DNA from: JANQOH01 sp965243325
Lineage (GTDB): Bacteria; Pseudomonadota; Alphaproteobacteria; UBA7887
Reading direction: 5' to 3'
Length of the DNA stretch: 64,000 nt
NCBI GenBank assembly: GCA_965243325.1
Contig: CBDEUQ010000003.1
Span: 3,100,001-3,164,000 of the forward strand
In this document: piece after piece, positions 51,371-59,473 of the stretch
Numbering within the stretch: position 1 is the first letter of the stretch
How the letters are laid out: each line of letters starts with the position of its first letter
The notes under the pieces: model-generated
Told to the model about the DNA's origin: nothing
What the model saw: only the letters and a program-made list of their open reading frames with translations
Database searches by the model: none
Made by a program: the position numbers and the translations under genes

Positions 51371-52618
51371 TCAGGCCGCCGCGGGCCGCCGCAACAGCAG
51401 CACGTTGACGCCGTTGAGGGCCGCGTAGAGCTCGTCGAACGCCGCCCCGAATTCGGCGCGGTCGCAGGAAACGGAAAGCGCCGCGCGGATGTCGGCGAGC
51501 GAGCGCCTGCCGTCGATCCGCGACAGGATCGCCGGCGCGAGCGGCCCGAAGCGGCGGTCGAACGCGAGCCCCTCGAGCTCGATCCGAAGGCGGCCTTCCG
51601 CCGCCACCTCGCGCGCCAGGGTCTCGCCGTCGAACCCGCGCAGCACGGGAACGGCGGCCTCCGAGTCGGGCGAGGCGGCGCGGCGCCCGGTTGCTTCCGG
51701 AACCGCATAGAACACATGCCGCTTGAGATTCCCGGCGAGCAGCTCGGCGAGCGCGCAGCGGTCGGCCCGGCCAAGGCGCGCGGCGCGCGCGCGCAGTGCG
51801 TCGTCCTCCAGGTAGGTCGCCGGATCGTAGCGCAGCGGCTCGACGAACCCGGTGATCGCGAGGCCGGCGGCGCGCGCCAGGGCGAACACGCCGGGCACGG
51901 TGAAGGCGCGGTCGTGGGAATGCAGCAGGAGGTCGTAGAGCCCCGCGTCGTCGCCGTGCAGATGGTCGGCGACCCACGGGTTGCGGGCCAGCCAGTTGCC
52001 GGCGGGCAGGCCGTCCACGAAACGGCGCGCCAGCGCCAGCCGCTCGTCCGGCGAGGCTCCGGGCTCGTCGAGCAGTCTGAGCGCCTCCTGCGCATGGTAG
52101 ACCCCGGTGCGGCCGAGCGCGCCGTAGACCATGACGCCGATGCCGCCGCCCTCGGCGAGCGCCGCGGTCAGCGCGGCGAGCCCGGCCGCGGGGTCGGCCA
52201 GGTGGTGGAGCACCCCGCAGCAGTCGATGTAGTCGAACGGCCCGAGGCCGCGCGCCGCGAGATCGAGGAGCGAGGCGTGGACGAAGCGGACGTTGCCGAG
52301 CCGCCGCGCGCGCGCCCGCGCGCGGGCCACGCGCATCGCCGCGCGCGAAACGTCGATGTACGTCACCGTCGCGGCGACGCCGCGGTCGGCGAGCTGCTGC
52401 GCGAGCATGATCGTCCCGTCGCCGGTGCCGCCGCCCGCGACGAGGGCGCGGAACGGCCTGCCGTCCGCCGCCGGGTCGCGGCCGGCGAACGCGTAGTGGA
52501 CGATCTCGTCCAGGTGGCTCGGCGAGCCGGTGACCAGCCGTTTCGCCTCGTCGCGCGGGTCGCGTTGCGGATACGGGCAGGCCTCGTATTGCGCGCGGAC
52601 CGCGTCGTCGCCGCTCAT
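51371..52618 (-). CDS. class I SAM-dependent methyltransferase
   Basis: A 415-residue protein with a methyltransferase domain in the first half. Motif I is LVAGGGTGDGTIMLA, the acidic loop ends TYIDVSRAAMRVAR, and FDYIDCCGVLHHLADP and ALAEGGGIGVMVYG follow. The N-terminus has YEACPYPQRDP, seen in a group of bacterial methyltransferases with this layout. The C-terminal 180 residues are less conserved and may recognise the substrate. The start overlaps the stop of the quinone reductase (ATGA at 52615-52618). Substrate unknown. Confidence 0.85.
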   Translation of the reverse strand: MSGDDAVRAQYEACPYPQRDPRDEAKRLVTGSPSHLDEIVHYAFAGRDPAADGRPFRALVAGGGTGDGTIMLAQQLADRGVAATVTYIDVSRAAMRVARARARARRLGNVRFVHASLLDLAARGLGPFDYIDCCGVLHHLADPAAGLAALTAALAEGGGIGVMVYGALGRTGVYHAQEALRLLDEPGASPDERLALARRFVDGLPAGNWLARNPWVADHLHGDDAGLYDLLLHSHDRAFTVPGVFALARAAGLAITGFVEPLRYDPATYLEDDALRARAARLGRADRCALAELLAGNLKRHVFYAVPEATGRRAASPDSEAAVPVLRGFDGETLAREVAAEGRLRIELEGLAFDRRFGPLAPAILSRIDGRRSLADIRAALSVSCDRAEFGAAFDELYAALNGVNVLLLRRPAAA

Positions 52619-53592
52619 TCGCCGTCCGCGGTCAGCACCACCTTGCCGGTCGACTTGCGGTCGAGCAGCAGGCGCATCGCCTCGGCGGCGCGCGCCAGCG
52701 GCAGCACGTGCGAGGCGTGCGGCCGGATCTTCCCGCTTTCGAGCCAGCCCGCGAGCCTGCCCATGATCGCCCGCATGGTCGCCGGGTCGCGACGGCGGTA
52801 GGCGCCCCACAGCGCGCCGATCACCGAGCAGTTCTTCAGCAGCACGTAGTTCGCGGGGATGCGCTGGATTTCGCCGCCGGCGAAGCCGACGACGACGAGA
52901 CGGCCTTCCCAGTTGATCGACCGCAGCGCCTGCTGGAACGCGTCGCCGCCGACCGGGTCGTAGACGACGTCGGCGCCGCCGGTGAGCGCCTTCACGCGGT
53001 CGCGGATGTCCTCGCGCGTATAGTCGATCAGGTGGTCGGCGCCGTAGCGCGCGGCGACCGCGAGCTTCGCCGCGCTCGAGGCGCAGGCGATGACCACCGC
53101 GCCCATCGCCTTGCCGATCTCGACCGCGGTCAGCCCGACGCCGCCGGAAGCGCCGAGGACGAGCAGCACCTCGCCCGGGCGCAGGCCGGCGCGGCGGTCG
53201 AGCGCGAGCAGCGACGTGCCGTAGGCGACGGGGAAGGCCGCCGCGCGCACCATGTCCACCGAATGGGGGACGGGCAGCGCCCACGCCGCGTCGGTGACCG
53301 CCTCTTCGGCGTAGCCCCCGGTCCCGGTCACGGCGATCACGCGGTCACCGGGCTGGAGGTGGCGGACGTCGTCCGCCACCTCGCGCACGACGCCCGCAAC
53401 CTCCATGCCGGGCGTGAACGGCAGCGGCGGCTTCTCCTGGTACTGCCCGCGGATCATCAGCGTGTCGGCGAAATTGACGCCGGCCGCGGCGACGGCGATG
53501 CGCGCCTTGCCGGGGGCGAGCGGCGGCGGCGGCACGTCCTCGACCGCCAACGCTTCGGGCGGCCCCCACGCCTTGCAAACCACGGCGCGCAC
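52615..53592 (-). CDS. NADPH:quinone oxidoreductase (zinc-free MDR family)
   Basis: A 325-residue medium-chain reductase of the QOR type. The N-terminal catalytic domain has VAAAGVNFADTLMIRGQYQ and GMEVAGVVREV. The Rossmann loop LVLGASGGVGLTAVEIGKAMG binds NADPH, and YDPVGGDAFQQALRSINW and NYVLLKNCSVIG complete the family pattern. Zinc-ligating cysteines of alcohol dehydrogenases are absent. It begins at a GTG (53592), 19 bp from the divergent SpoU-type gene, and overlaps the methyltransferase gene by four bases. Confidence 0.92.
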   Translation of the reverse strand: MRAVVCKAWGPPEALAVEDVPPPPLAPGKARIAVAAAGVNFADTLMIRGQYQEKPPLPFTPGMEVAGVVREVADDVRHLQPGDRVIAVTGTGGYAEEAVTDAAWALPVPHSVDMVRAAAFPVAYGTSLLALDRRAGLRPGEVLLVLGASGGVGLTAVEIGKAMGAVVIACASSAAKLAVAARYGADHLIDYTREDIRDRVKALTGGADVVYDPVGGDAFQQALRSINWEGRLVVVGFAGGEIQRIPANYVLLKNCSVIGALWGAYRRRDPATMRAIMGRLAGWLESGKIRPHASHVLPLARAAEAMRLLLDRKSTGKVVLTADGE

Positions 53593-53611
53593 CGGCTATC
53601 TCCTTCGGGTC

Positions 53612-54151
53612 ATGTTCCGAGCGGGAAAAGGCTATTTCGGCGTCGGCGTCGAACGGATATCAAAGCCGATGAATCTCGGCAATCTGTTCCGCTCGGCGCA
53701 CGCGTTCGGCGCCTCGTTCCTGTTCACGGTGAACGCCGACTACCGCTGCCGCGGCGCCGCGTCCGACACCTCGCGGGCGGCGCACAACCTGCCGTTCTGG
53801 GGCTGGGAGGGGCCGGCGGACATGGCGCTGCCGCGCGGCTGCGCGCTGGTCGGCGTCGAGCTGACGGACGACGCGGTGCCGCTGCCGAGCTTCCGGCATC
53901 CGCGCGCGGCGGCCTACGTCTTCGGGCCCGAGCTCGGCTCGCTCAGCGCCGACGTGCTCGGCCGCTGCGACGAGCGGGTCGTGATCCCGACGCGGTTCTG
54001 CATCAATCTCGCCGCCGCCGGGGTCGTCGTCATGTACGACCGGATGATAAGCCTCGGCCGTTTCGCCGAACGTCCGGTGGGCCGCCTCGCGGCACCGGTG
54101 CCGCCGCCGGCGCACGTCCACGGTTCCGCAACCGGCATCGCGGGAGGGTAG
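53612..54151 (+). CDS. SpoU-type (TrmH family) RNA methyltransferase
   Basis: A 179-residue knotted SPOUT methyltransferase. Motif 1 is MNLGNLFRSAHAFGASF, motif 2 AAYVFGPELGSLSADVL, and motif 3 VIPTRFCINLAAAGVVVMYDR. All three knot motifs are recognisable, although motif 3 has CINLAAAG where SNV or SLNVSVA is common. The start ATG at 53612 precedes FRAGKGYFGVGVER. The target RNA cannot be told. It is followed directly by the ialB-like gene with its start immediately after this stop. Confidence 0.88.
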   Translation: MFRAGKGYFGVGVERISKPMNLGNLFRSAHAFGASFLFTVNADYRCRGAASDTSRAAHNLPFWGWEGPADMALPRGCALVGVELTDDAVPLPSFRHPRAAAYVFGPELGSLSADVLGRCDERVVIPTRFCINLAAAGVVVMYDRMISLGRFAERPVGRLAAPVPPPAHVHGSATGIAGG

Positions 54152-54664
54152 ATGACCGCACGCCGTCGCACCGCCCGCACCGGGCTCGCCGCTCTTCTCC
54201 TCCTCGCCGCGCCCGCGGCGGCCGCGGAAGACGACGCGCTCGGCCGCTTCAGGGACTGGTACGCCGCGACCTTCGTCGAAGACGGGGCGCGCATCTGCTA
54301 CATCGTCTCGCAGCCCGTGGCGAGCGAAGGAGACTACACGCGCCGCGGGCCGACCTACGTGCAGGTGACCCGGCACGCCGGCGGCGGCGACGTGGTCAGC
54401 ATCGAGGCGGGCTACCCCTACGAGCCGGGCAGCGAGGTCGAGGCGCAGATCGACGACGGCGACGCACACGCGCTGTTCACCGACGGCGAGACCGCGTGGG
54501 CCTACGACGACGACGGCGACCGCGCGCTCGTCGCCGCCATGGCCGGCGGCCTCGGCCTCGTCGTCCGCGGCACGTCGCAACGCGGCACGCGCACCACCGA
54601 CCGCTACTCGCTCCTCGGGTTCTCGGCGGCCCGGGCGGCGGCGGCCGAGGCGTGCGGCCGGTGA
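54152..54664 (+). CDS. IalB-like (invasion-associated locus B) periplasmic protein
   Basis: A 170-residue exported protein. A signal peptide (LAALLLLAAPAAAA, cleavage before EDDAL) precedes the family text CYIVSQPVASEG, YVQVTRHAGGGDVVSIEAGY, YPYEPGSEVEAQID, then LFTDGETAWAYDD and VVRGTSQRGTRTTDRYSL. Members occur widely in alphaproteobacteria and are named after a Bartonella invasion gene; their molecular role is unknown and here it is not evidence of pathogenicity. The stop overlaps the rlmN GTG start (GTGA). Confidence 0.85.
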   Translation: MTARRRTARTGLAALLLLAAPAAAAEDDALGRFRDWYAATFVEDGARICYIVSQPVASEGDYTRRGPTYVQVTRHAGGGDVVSIEAGYPYEPGSEVEAQIDDGDAHALFTDGETAWAYDDDGDRALVAAMAGGLGLVVRGTSQRGTRTTDRYSLLGFSAARAAAAEACGR

Positions 54665-55782
54665 CCGGCGCGCCGGCGGTGGAGGGGCCGATCGACCTCG
54701 TCGGTCTCTCGCGCGCCGCGCTGGCGCGCGAGATGGCGGCGTGCGGCGAGAAGCCGTTCCGCGCCAAGCAGCTCTGGCACTGGCTCTACCACCGCGGCGC
54801 GCGCCGCTTCGAGGAGATGACCACCATCCCGAAGACGCTGCGCCGCGACTTCGCCGGGCGCTATCGCATCGGGCGCCCGGACATCTCCGCCCTGCAGCGT
54901 TCCGCCGACGGCACCCGCAAGTGGCTGCTGCGCCTCGCCGACGGCAGCGAGGTCGAATGCGTCCACATTCCCGAGACCGACCGCGGGGCGCTCTGCATCT
55001 CGTCGCAGGTCGGCTGCACGCTCACCTGCCGGTTCTGCCGCACGGGCACGCAGAAGCTCGTACGCAACCTCGACCCCGGCGAGATCGTCGGCCAGATGCT
55101 CGCGGCGCGCGACACGATCGGCGAGTGGGCCGTGCCTCCGCGCGGCCGGACGATCTCGAACATCGTCATGATGGGAATGGGCGAGCCGCTGTTCAACTAC
55201 GACAACGTGACCGCGGCGCTCGGCATCGTCATCGACCCGGAGGGGATCGCGCTGTCGCGGCGGCGCATCACGCTGTCCACCGCCGGCGTCGTGCCGATGA
55301 TCGACCGGCTGGGCCGCGAGCTCGACGTGGGTCTCGCCGTCTCCCTGCACGCGGTGCGCGACGACCTGCGCGACGAGCTCGTGCCCATCAACCGCAAATA
55401 CCCCATCGCCGCGCTGCTCGACGCCTGCCGGCGCTACCCGCGGGCGCGCAACTCGCGGCGCATCACGTTCGAATACGTCATGCTCCGCGGCGTGAACGAC
55501 AGCGATGCCGATGCGCGCGAGCTGACCCGGCTGCTCGCCGGCATCCCGGCCAAGGTCAACCTGATTCCCTTCAACGCCTGGCCCGGCGCGCCGTACGCGT
55601 GCGCGAGCAACAACCGCATGCGGGCGTTCGCCGCAATCGTGAACGACGCCGGACTTTCGGCGCCCATCCGCGCGCCGCGCGGCCGCGACATCATGGCCGC
55701 GTGCGGCCAGCTCCGCAGCGCCAGCGAGCGCGTCCGCCGCGCCGCGGCGGCGCCGTTGACAGCGGCCTCAGGCGCGCGCTAG
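54661..55782 (+). CDS. rlmN: dual-specificity rRNA/tRNA methyltransferase RlmN
   Basis: A 373-residue radical-SAM enzyme that methylates C2 of adenine in 23S rRNA and some tRNAs. The cluster-binding CxxxCxxC is C119, C123, C126 in GCTLTCRFCRTGT. SNIVMMGMGEPLFNYDNV is the SAM-binding GGE region. The C-terminal Cys in MAACGQL should form the transient intermediate with Cys355-type chemistry. The GTG at 54661 overlaps ialB as GTGA. It is the usual alphaproteobacterial neighbour of an ialB-like gene and of argG. Confidence 0.96.
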   Translation: MTGAPAVEGPIDLVGLSRAALAREMAACGEKPFRAKQLWHWLYHRGARRFEEMTTIPKTLRRDFAGRYRIGRPDISALQRSADGTRKWLLRLADGSEVECVHIPETDRGALCISSQVGCTLTCRFCRTGTQKLVRNLDPGEIVGQMLAARDTIGEWAVPPRGRTISNIVMMGMGEPLFNYDNVTAALGIVIDPEGIALSRRRITLSTAGVVPMIDRLGRELDVGLAVSLHAVRDDLRDELVPINRKYPIAALLDACRRYPRARNSRRITFEYVMLRGVNDSDADARELTRLLAGIPAKVNLIPFNAWPGAPYACASNNRMRAFAAIVNDAGLSAPIRAPRGRDIMAACGQLRSASERVRRAAAAPLTAASGAR

Positions 55783-55812
55783 TCGCGGACGCGGAGCGAC
55801 GGGAGCCGGACC

Positions 55813-57048
55813 ATGCCGGGCGACGGGAAAGACGTGAACAAGGTGGTTCTCGCCTATTCGGGCGGCCTCGACACATCGGTGATCCTGCGCTGGCTGCAGG
55901 AGCGCTACGGCTGCGAGGTGGTCACGTTCACCGCCGATCTCGGCCAGGGCGAGGAGCTGGCGGCGGCACAGCGAACGGCCGAGAGGCTGGGCATCCGCGA
56001 AATCTTCGTCGAGGATTTGCGCGAGACCTTCGTCGCCGACTACGTGTTCCCGATGTTCCGGGCCAACGCGCTCTACGAAGGGACCTACCTGCTCGGCACG
56101 GCGATCGCGCGGCCGCTGATCGCCAGGCGCCAGGTCGAGATCGCCGCCGCGGTCGGTGCCGACGCGGTGGCCCACGGCGCGACGGGAAAGGGCAACGACC
56201 AGATACGCTTCGAACTCGGCTACTACGCGCTCGACCCCGACATCCGGGTGATCGCGCCGTGGCGGGAGTGGGACCTCGATTCGCGCCGCCGGCTGGTCGC
56301 CTACGCGGAGAGGCACCAGATCGCCGTGCCCGTCGACAAGCGGGGCGAGGCGCCCTACTCCACCGACGCCAACCTGCTGCACATCTCCTACGAGGGAAAG
56401 GCGCTCGAAGACCCGTGGACGGCGCCCGACGAGGACATGTTCACCCGCACGGTCGCGCCCGAGGCGGCGCCGGACACGCCGACGGAGCTGACGATCGACT
56501 TCGAAGCGGGCGATCCGGTCGCGGTCGACGGCGTGCGTCTCGCGCCGGCGGCGCTGCTCGCGCGCCTCAACGCGCTTGCCGGCGCCAACGGCGTCGGCCG
56601 CATCGACATCGTCGAGAACCGCTACGTCGGCATGAAGTCGCGCGGCGTCTACGAGACCCCCGGCGGCACCGTCCTCTTGGCGGCGCGCCGGGCGGTCGAG
56701 AGCCTCACGCTCGACCGCGGTGCGCTGCACCTCAAGGACGAGCTGATGCCGCGCTACGCCGAGCTCGTCTACAACGGCTACTGGTTCTCGCCCGAACGGC
56801 GCATGCTCCAGGCGGCGATCGACGCCAGTCAGGCCGCGGTGACCGGTACCGCCCGCCTCAAGCTCTACAAGGGCAACGTCGTCGTCACCGGCCGGCGCTC
56901 GCGCGAGAGCCTGTACGACGAGGCCACGGCCACGTTCGAGGCGGACAGCGTCTACGACCAGGGCGACGCGGAGGGGTTCGTCAAGCTCAACGCGCTGCGT
57001 CTGAAGACGCTCGCGCGCCGCGCCTCAGAAGCCGCGGGCGACGGATGA
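55813..57048 (+). CDS. argG: argininosuccinate synthase
   Basis: A 411-residue enzyme joining citrulline and aspartate with ATP in arginine synthesis. The PP-loop is AYSGGLDTSVIL near the N-terminus. Further signatures are GATGKGNDQIRFELGYYAL, EAPYSTDANLLHISYEGKALEDPW and MKSRGVYETPGG. The ATG at 55813 follows GGGAGCCGGACC. Its 3' end overlaps yggT on the other strand by 24 bp. Length and motifs are normal. Confidence 0.97.
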   Translation: MPGDGKDVNKVVLAYSGGLDTSVILRWLQERYGCEVVTFTADLGQGEELAAAQRTAERLGIREIFVEDLRETFVADYVFPMFRANALYEGTYLLGTAIARPLIARRQVEIAAAVGADAVAHGATGKGNDQIRFELGYYALDPDIRVIAPWREWDLDSRRRLVAYAERHQIAVPVDKRGEAPYSTDANLLHISYEGKALEDPWTAPDEDMFTRTVAPEAAPDTPTELTIDFEAGDPVAVDGVRLAPAALLARLNALAGANGVGRIDIVENRYVGMKSRGVYETPGGTVLLAARRAVESLTLDRGALHLKDELMPRYAELVYNGYWFSPERRMLQAAIDASQAAVTGTARLKLYKGNVVVTGRRSRESLYDEATATFEADSVYDQGDAEGFVKLNALRLKTLARRASEAAGDG

Positions 57049-57324
57049 CGCGAGGTTGACGAGCAGCACCTCGCGGATGAAGACGATGGCGATGAGCGCG
57101 ACCAGCGGCGACAGGTCGAGCCCGCCCATCGGCGGCAGGACGCGCCGGATTCGCCCCAGCACCGGTTCGGTGAGCCGGTAGAGCGCGTTGCCCACCATGT
57201 GGACGAACGGGTTGCGCGAGTTGACGACGCTGAACGCCACCAGCCAGCTCAGGATCACGTTGCCGACGATGATCCACATGTAGAGGGCGAAGAGCCAGTC
57301 GACGAAACCAATGAGCTGGAGCAT
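57025..57324 (-). CDS. YggT family membrane protein
   Basis: A 99-residue protein with two hydrophobic segments, about 12-33 (ALYMWIIVGNVILSWLVAF) and 73-93 (LVALIAIVFIREVLLVNLA). Between them lies the conserved NSRNPFVHMVGNALYRLTEPVLGRIRRVLPP of the YggT family. Function is unproven; family members are linked to osmotic tolerance or division. The stop is inside the end of argG on the opposite strand. Confidence 0.92.
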   Translation of the reverse strand: MLQLIGFVDWLFALYMWIIVGNVILSWLVAFSVVNSRNPFVHMVGNALYRLTEPVLGRIRRVLPPMGGLDLSPLVALIAIVFIREVLLVNLASSVARGF

Positions 57325-57347
57325 GGACGGACAGCCGTGACGGGGGA

Positions 57348-57376
57348 TTTACGCTTCGGAACCGCGAGTATATAAC
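57348..57376 (+). promoter_or_regulatory. promoter of tRNA-Ala
   Basis: TTTACG (57348-57353) and TATAAC (57371-57376) are 17 bp apart, 60 bp upstream of the tRNA. The gap between yggT and the tRNA is the only place for it. Confidence 0.55.
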
Positions 57377-57435
57377 ACGCGCGCGCGGCCGCCAGCCGAC
57401 GGTTCGGGCCGCGCGCGCCGTCGTTTCCGGCGGAT

Positions 57436-57511
57436 GGGGCCGTAGCTCAGTCGGGAGAGCGCGACGTTCGCAATGTCGAGGTCAGGGGTTCGATTCCCCT
57501 CGGCTCCACCA
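57436..57511 (+). tRNA. tRNA-Ala (anticodon CGC)
   Basis: The cloverleaf closes well: acceptor GGGGCCG with CGGCTCC, D-arm GCTC/GAGC, anticodon arm CGACG/TGTCG with the seven-base loop TTCGCAA giving anticodon CGC (codon GCG), and T-arm AGGGG/CCCCT around TTCGATT. The discriminator is A and the 3' CCA is encoded. It borders the defence genes, a common insertion point, but I find no second copy of its 3' end at the far side. Confidence 0.95.
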
Positions 57512-57652
57512 TCCTTGTTCCGGAAATGCGTGGCGAGGCTCCCCGCGCGGACCGGCGAAACGAGCCCGGCGGGCACGAGCCAGGCTCATGCTCCAATCCC
57601 TCAGTTCGATAGGTCCGTCGACCCGCGACGTTCAATGGAACAATTCGCGCTC

Positions 57653-57739
57653 ATTTATCCGTTCTATATCCGGATTCTTCAACACGAGATGAAATAAGGC
57701 GACTACTCATGTTGATTTATCCGTGTATTGAGCGGAAAA
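57653..57739 (+). promoter_or_regulatory. repeated ATTTATCCGT elements before abiE (candidate AbiEi operators)
   Basis: ATTTATCCGT occurs at 57653-57662 and 57715-57724. Each is followed after a short spacer by a CGGA-containing sequence (CCGGAT and CGGAAAAT), giving two imperfect inverted repeats. The second ends just before the AbiEi start at 57746. The 5-prime region (57512-57745) is AT-rich and has no gene. In studied AbiE systems AbiEi represses its own promoter by binding inverted repeats; that role here is inferred. Confidence 0.4.
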
Positions 57740-57745
57740 TCAATC

Positions 57746-58573
57746 ATGCTTCACGACCCGCGTTCCGCCCTGTCAGGTTACGTGAGCGGCCTTCTCTCTA
57801 CCGGCCGGCCGGTCTTTACCGCGGAGGAGGCCGAACGCGCGCTCGGCATCGGGCACGGCGCGTTCCTGGATGCCGCCGAACGGCTGCAACGACGCGAGGC
57901 GCTGCTCAACCTGCGGCAAGGCTTCTATGTCGTCGTCCCGCCGCAATTTGCGTCCTGGGGAGCGCCGCCGCCGACCTGGTACATCGACGCGCTCATGCGC
58001 CGCGAGGGTCAGGCCTACTACGTCGGGCTTCTCAAGGCGGCGGAGCTGCACGGCGCGACGCACCAGGCGGTCATGGAGTTTCAGGTCGTCACGGCGAAGC
58101 GCCTGCCCAGGCTCCGCGCCGGCCGCGGCCTGATCGTCTTCTACTTCCGCAAAGGCATGGAAGCGGTGACAGCAGGGATCGAGGAGCGCAAGACCGACAC
58201 CGGCACGATGAAGGTCTCGTCGGCTGCGCTGACGGGGCTCGACCTGCTGCGCTATCCGCAGGCGTCGGGCGGCATCGACAACATCGCCACGGTCCTTTCG
58301 GACCTCAGGCACAAGATCGATCCGGAGCAACTCGCCGCGCTGTCGGCGGTCGTGGAGCGGCCGGTCGTGCAGCGCCTCGGTCATCTGCTGGACCATCTCG
58401 ACGATGACGGGCTGACGGAGCCGATGCTGCAGGCCCTGCGGGCAAGAGGATCGCTACCGTGGACCGAGCTCGACCGGAAGGGGGCGCAGGACCCGGACTT
58501 CGCGCCCGAGCCGCGCCAGCGCGATCTCCGATGGCGCGTCATCGTACGCCGTGTGCCGCGGGTTGACGCATGA
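57746..58573 (+). CDS. abiEi: AbiEi-family antitoxin of a type IV toxin-antitoxin system
   Basis: A 275-residue protein with an N-terminal winged-helix part (LSTGRPVFTAEEAERALG, LQRREALLNLRQGFYVVVP) followed by the AbiEi core YIDALMRREGQAYYVGLLKAAELHGATHQ and FQVVTAKRLPRLRAG. By family it neutralises the AbiEii nucleotidyltransferase toxin without contacting it directly and represses the operon. The ATG at 57746 is preceded by only a weak GCGGAAA site; a TTG at 57728 is in frame. The stop overlaps abiEii (ATGA), so the pair is coupled. It starts a defence cassette beside tRNA-Ala. Confidence 0.85.
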   Translation: MLHDPRSALSGYVSGLLSTGRPVFTAEEAERALGIGHGAFLDAAERLQRREALLNLRQGFYVVVPPQFASWGAPPPTWYIDALMRREGQAYYVGLLKAAELHGATHQAVMEFQVVTAKRLPRLRAGRGLIVFYFRKGMEAVTAGIEERKTDTGTMKVSSAALTGLDLLRYPQASGGIDNIATVLSDLRHKIDPEQLAALSAVVERPVVQRLGHLLDHLDDDGLTEPMLQALRARGSLPWTELDRKGAQDPDFAPEPRQRDLRWRVIVRRVPRVDA

Positions 58574-59433
58574 TCCCCGCGCAGAACATCGTAGCCTGGG
58601 GCACTGTCGTTCCCTGGGCCGATCAACGACAGGTCGAGCAGGACCTCATCATCGGCCGCGCACTGGTGGAGATGTTCGCGGACGACGTGTTGCGCGACGC
58701 GGTGCGGGTTCGTGGCGGGACAGCGCTCAACAAACTGCATTTCCCGAAGCCGATGCGCTACTCTGAGGACATCGACTTGGTCCGGACTTCCGGCGGACCG
58801 ATCGGTCCCCTTCTCGATCGATTGCGTGTCATTCTGGAACCGTGGCTGGGGCGAGCGCGGTTCGATCAAAGTCCCGTCGCACCGAAGTTCCGATTCCGGG
58901 TCGATGCCGAGGACAGCAGCGGCGTGCCGATCCGGCTGAAGGTCGAGATCAACACCCGCGAGACCCAGGCTCTTGACGGCCCGACGTCCTTGCCGTTGAA
59001 GATCGAAAATCCCTGGTTCGCGGGCGAAGCGACTATTTCAACGTTTTCGCGCGAAGAGGTGTTGGCAACGAAACTGCGCGCATTGCTACAGCGCGACCAA
59101 GGGCGCGATCTCTACGACCTCGCGCACGCGCTGGAAGTCTTCGAGAACCTCGACATCGCCCGTATGATCGAGATGTTCGGGCTGTACGTCGAACTTTCCG
59201 GCCAGACGATTTCCCGGGCTCAGGCCCAGGAGCGGATGTTCGCCAAGCTGGCCAACGCGCGCCTTCTGCTCGACGTACGTCCTCTGCTGTCGGCTACTCA
59301 GGCGGAAGCCCTGACGGAAGAGGCAGTTGCGGAGTCCTTTCGCCGCGTGTTCGCCATCCTCATCGATCGGCTGCCCGGCGAGCCTTGGGAGAGGACGCGG
59401 GCCATGAAGGAACGCTTCGAAATCTCGTGGTGA
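58570..59433 (+). CDS. abiEii: AbiEii nucleotidyltransferase toxin
   Basis: A 287-residue toxin of the DUF1814/AbiEii group. The nucleotidyltransferase motif is VRGGTALNKLHFPKPMRYSEDIDLV, with the metal-binding SEDIDL pair. A further conserved part is TFSREEVLATKLRALLQRDQGRDLYDL, with the family KxRALxxRxxxRDxYDL pattern. Family members modify tRNA or other targets to stop translation during phage infection. All the core catalytic residues appear intact. Coupled to abiEi. Confidence 0.88.
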   Translation: MIPAQNIVAWGTVVPWADQRQVEQDLIIGRALVEMFADDVLRDAVRVRGGTALNKLHFPKPMRYSEDIDLVRTSGGPIGPLLDRLRVILEPWLGRARFDQSPVAPKFRFRVDAEDSSGVPIRLKVEINTRETQALDGPTSLPLKIENPWFAGEATISTFSREEVLATKLRALLQRDQGRDLYDLAHALEVFENLDIARMIEMFGLYVELSGQTISRAQAQERMFAKLANARLLLDVRPLLSATQAEALTEEAVAESFRRVFAILIDRLPGEPWERTRAMKERFEISW

Positions 59434-59473
59434 CACAAACGCGGCCGACCGTACTCATCCGTGCAAGCCGATC

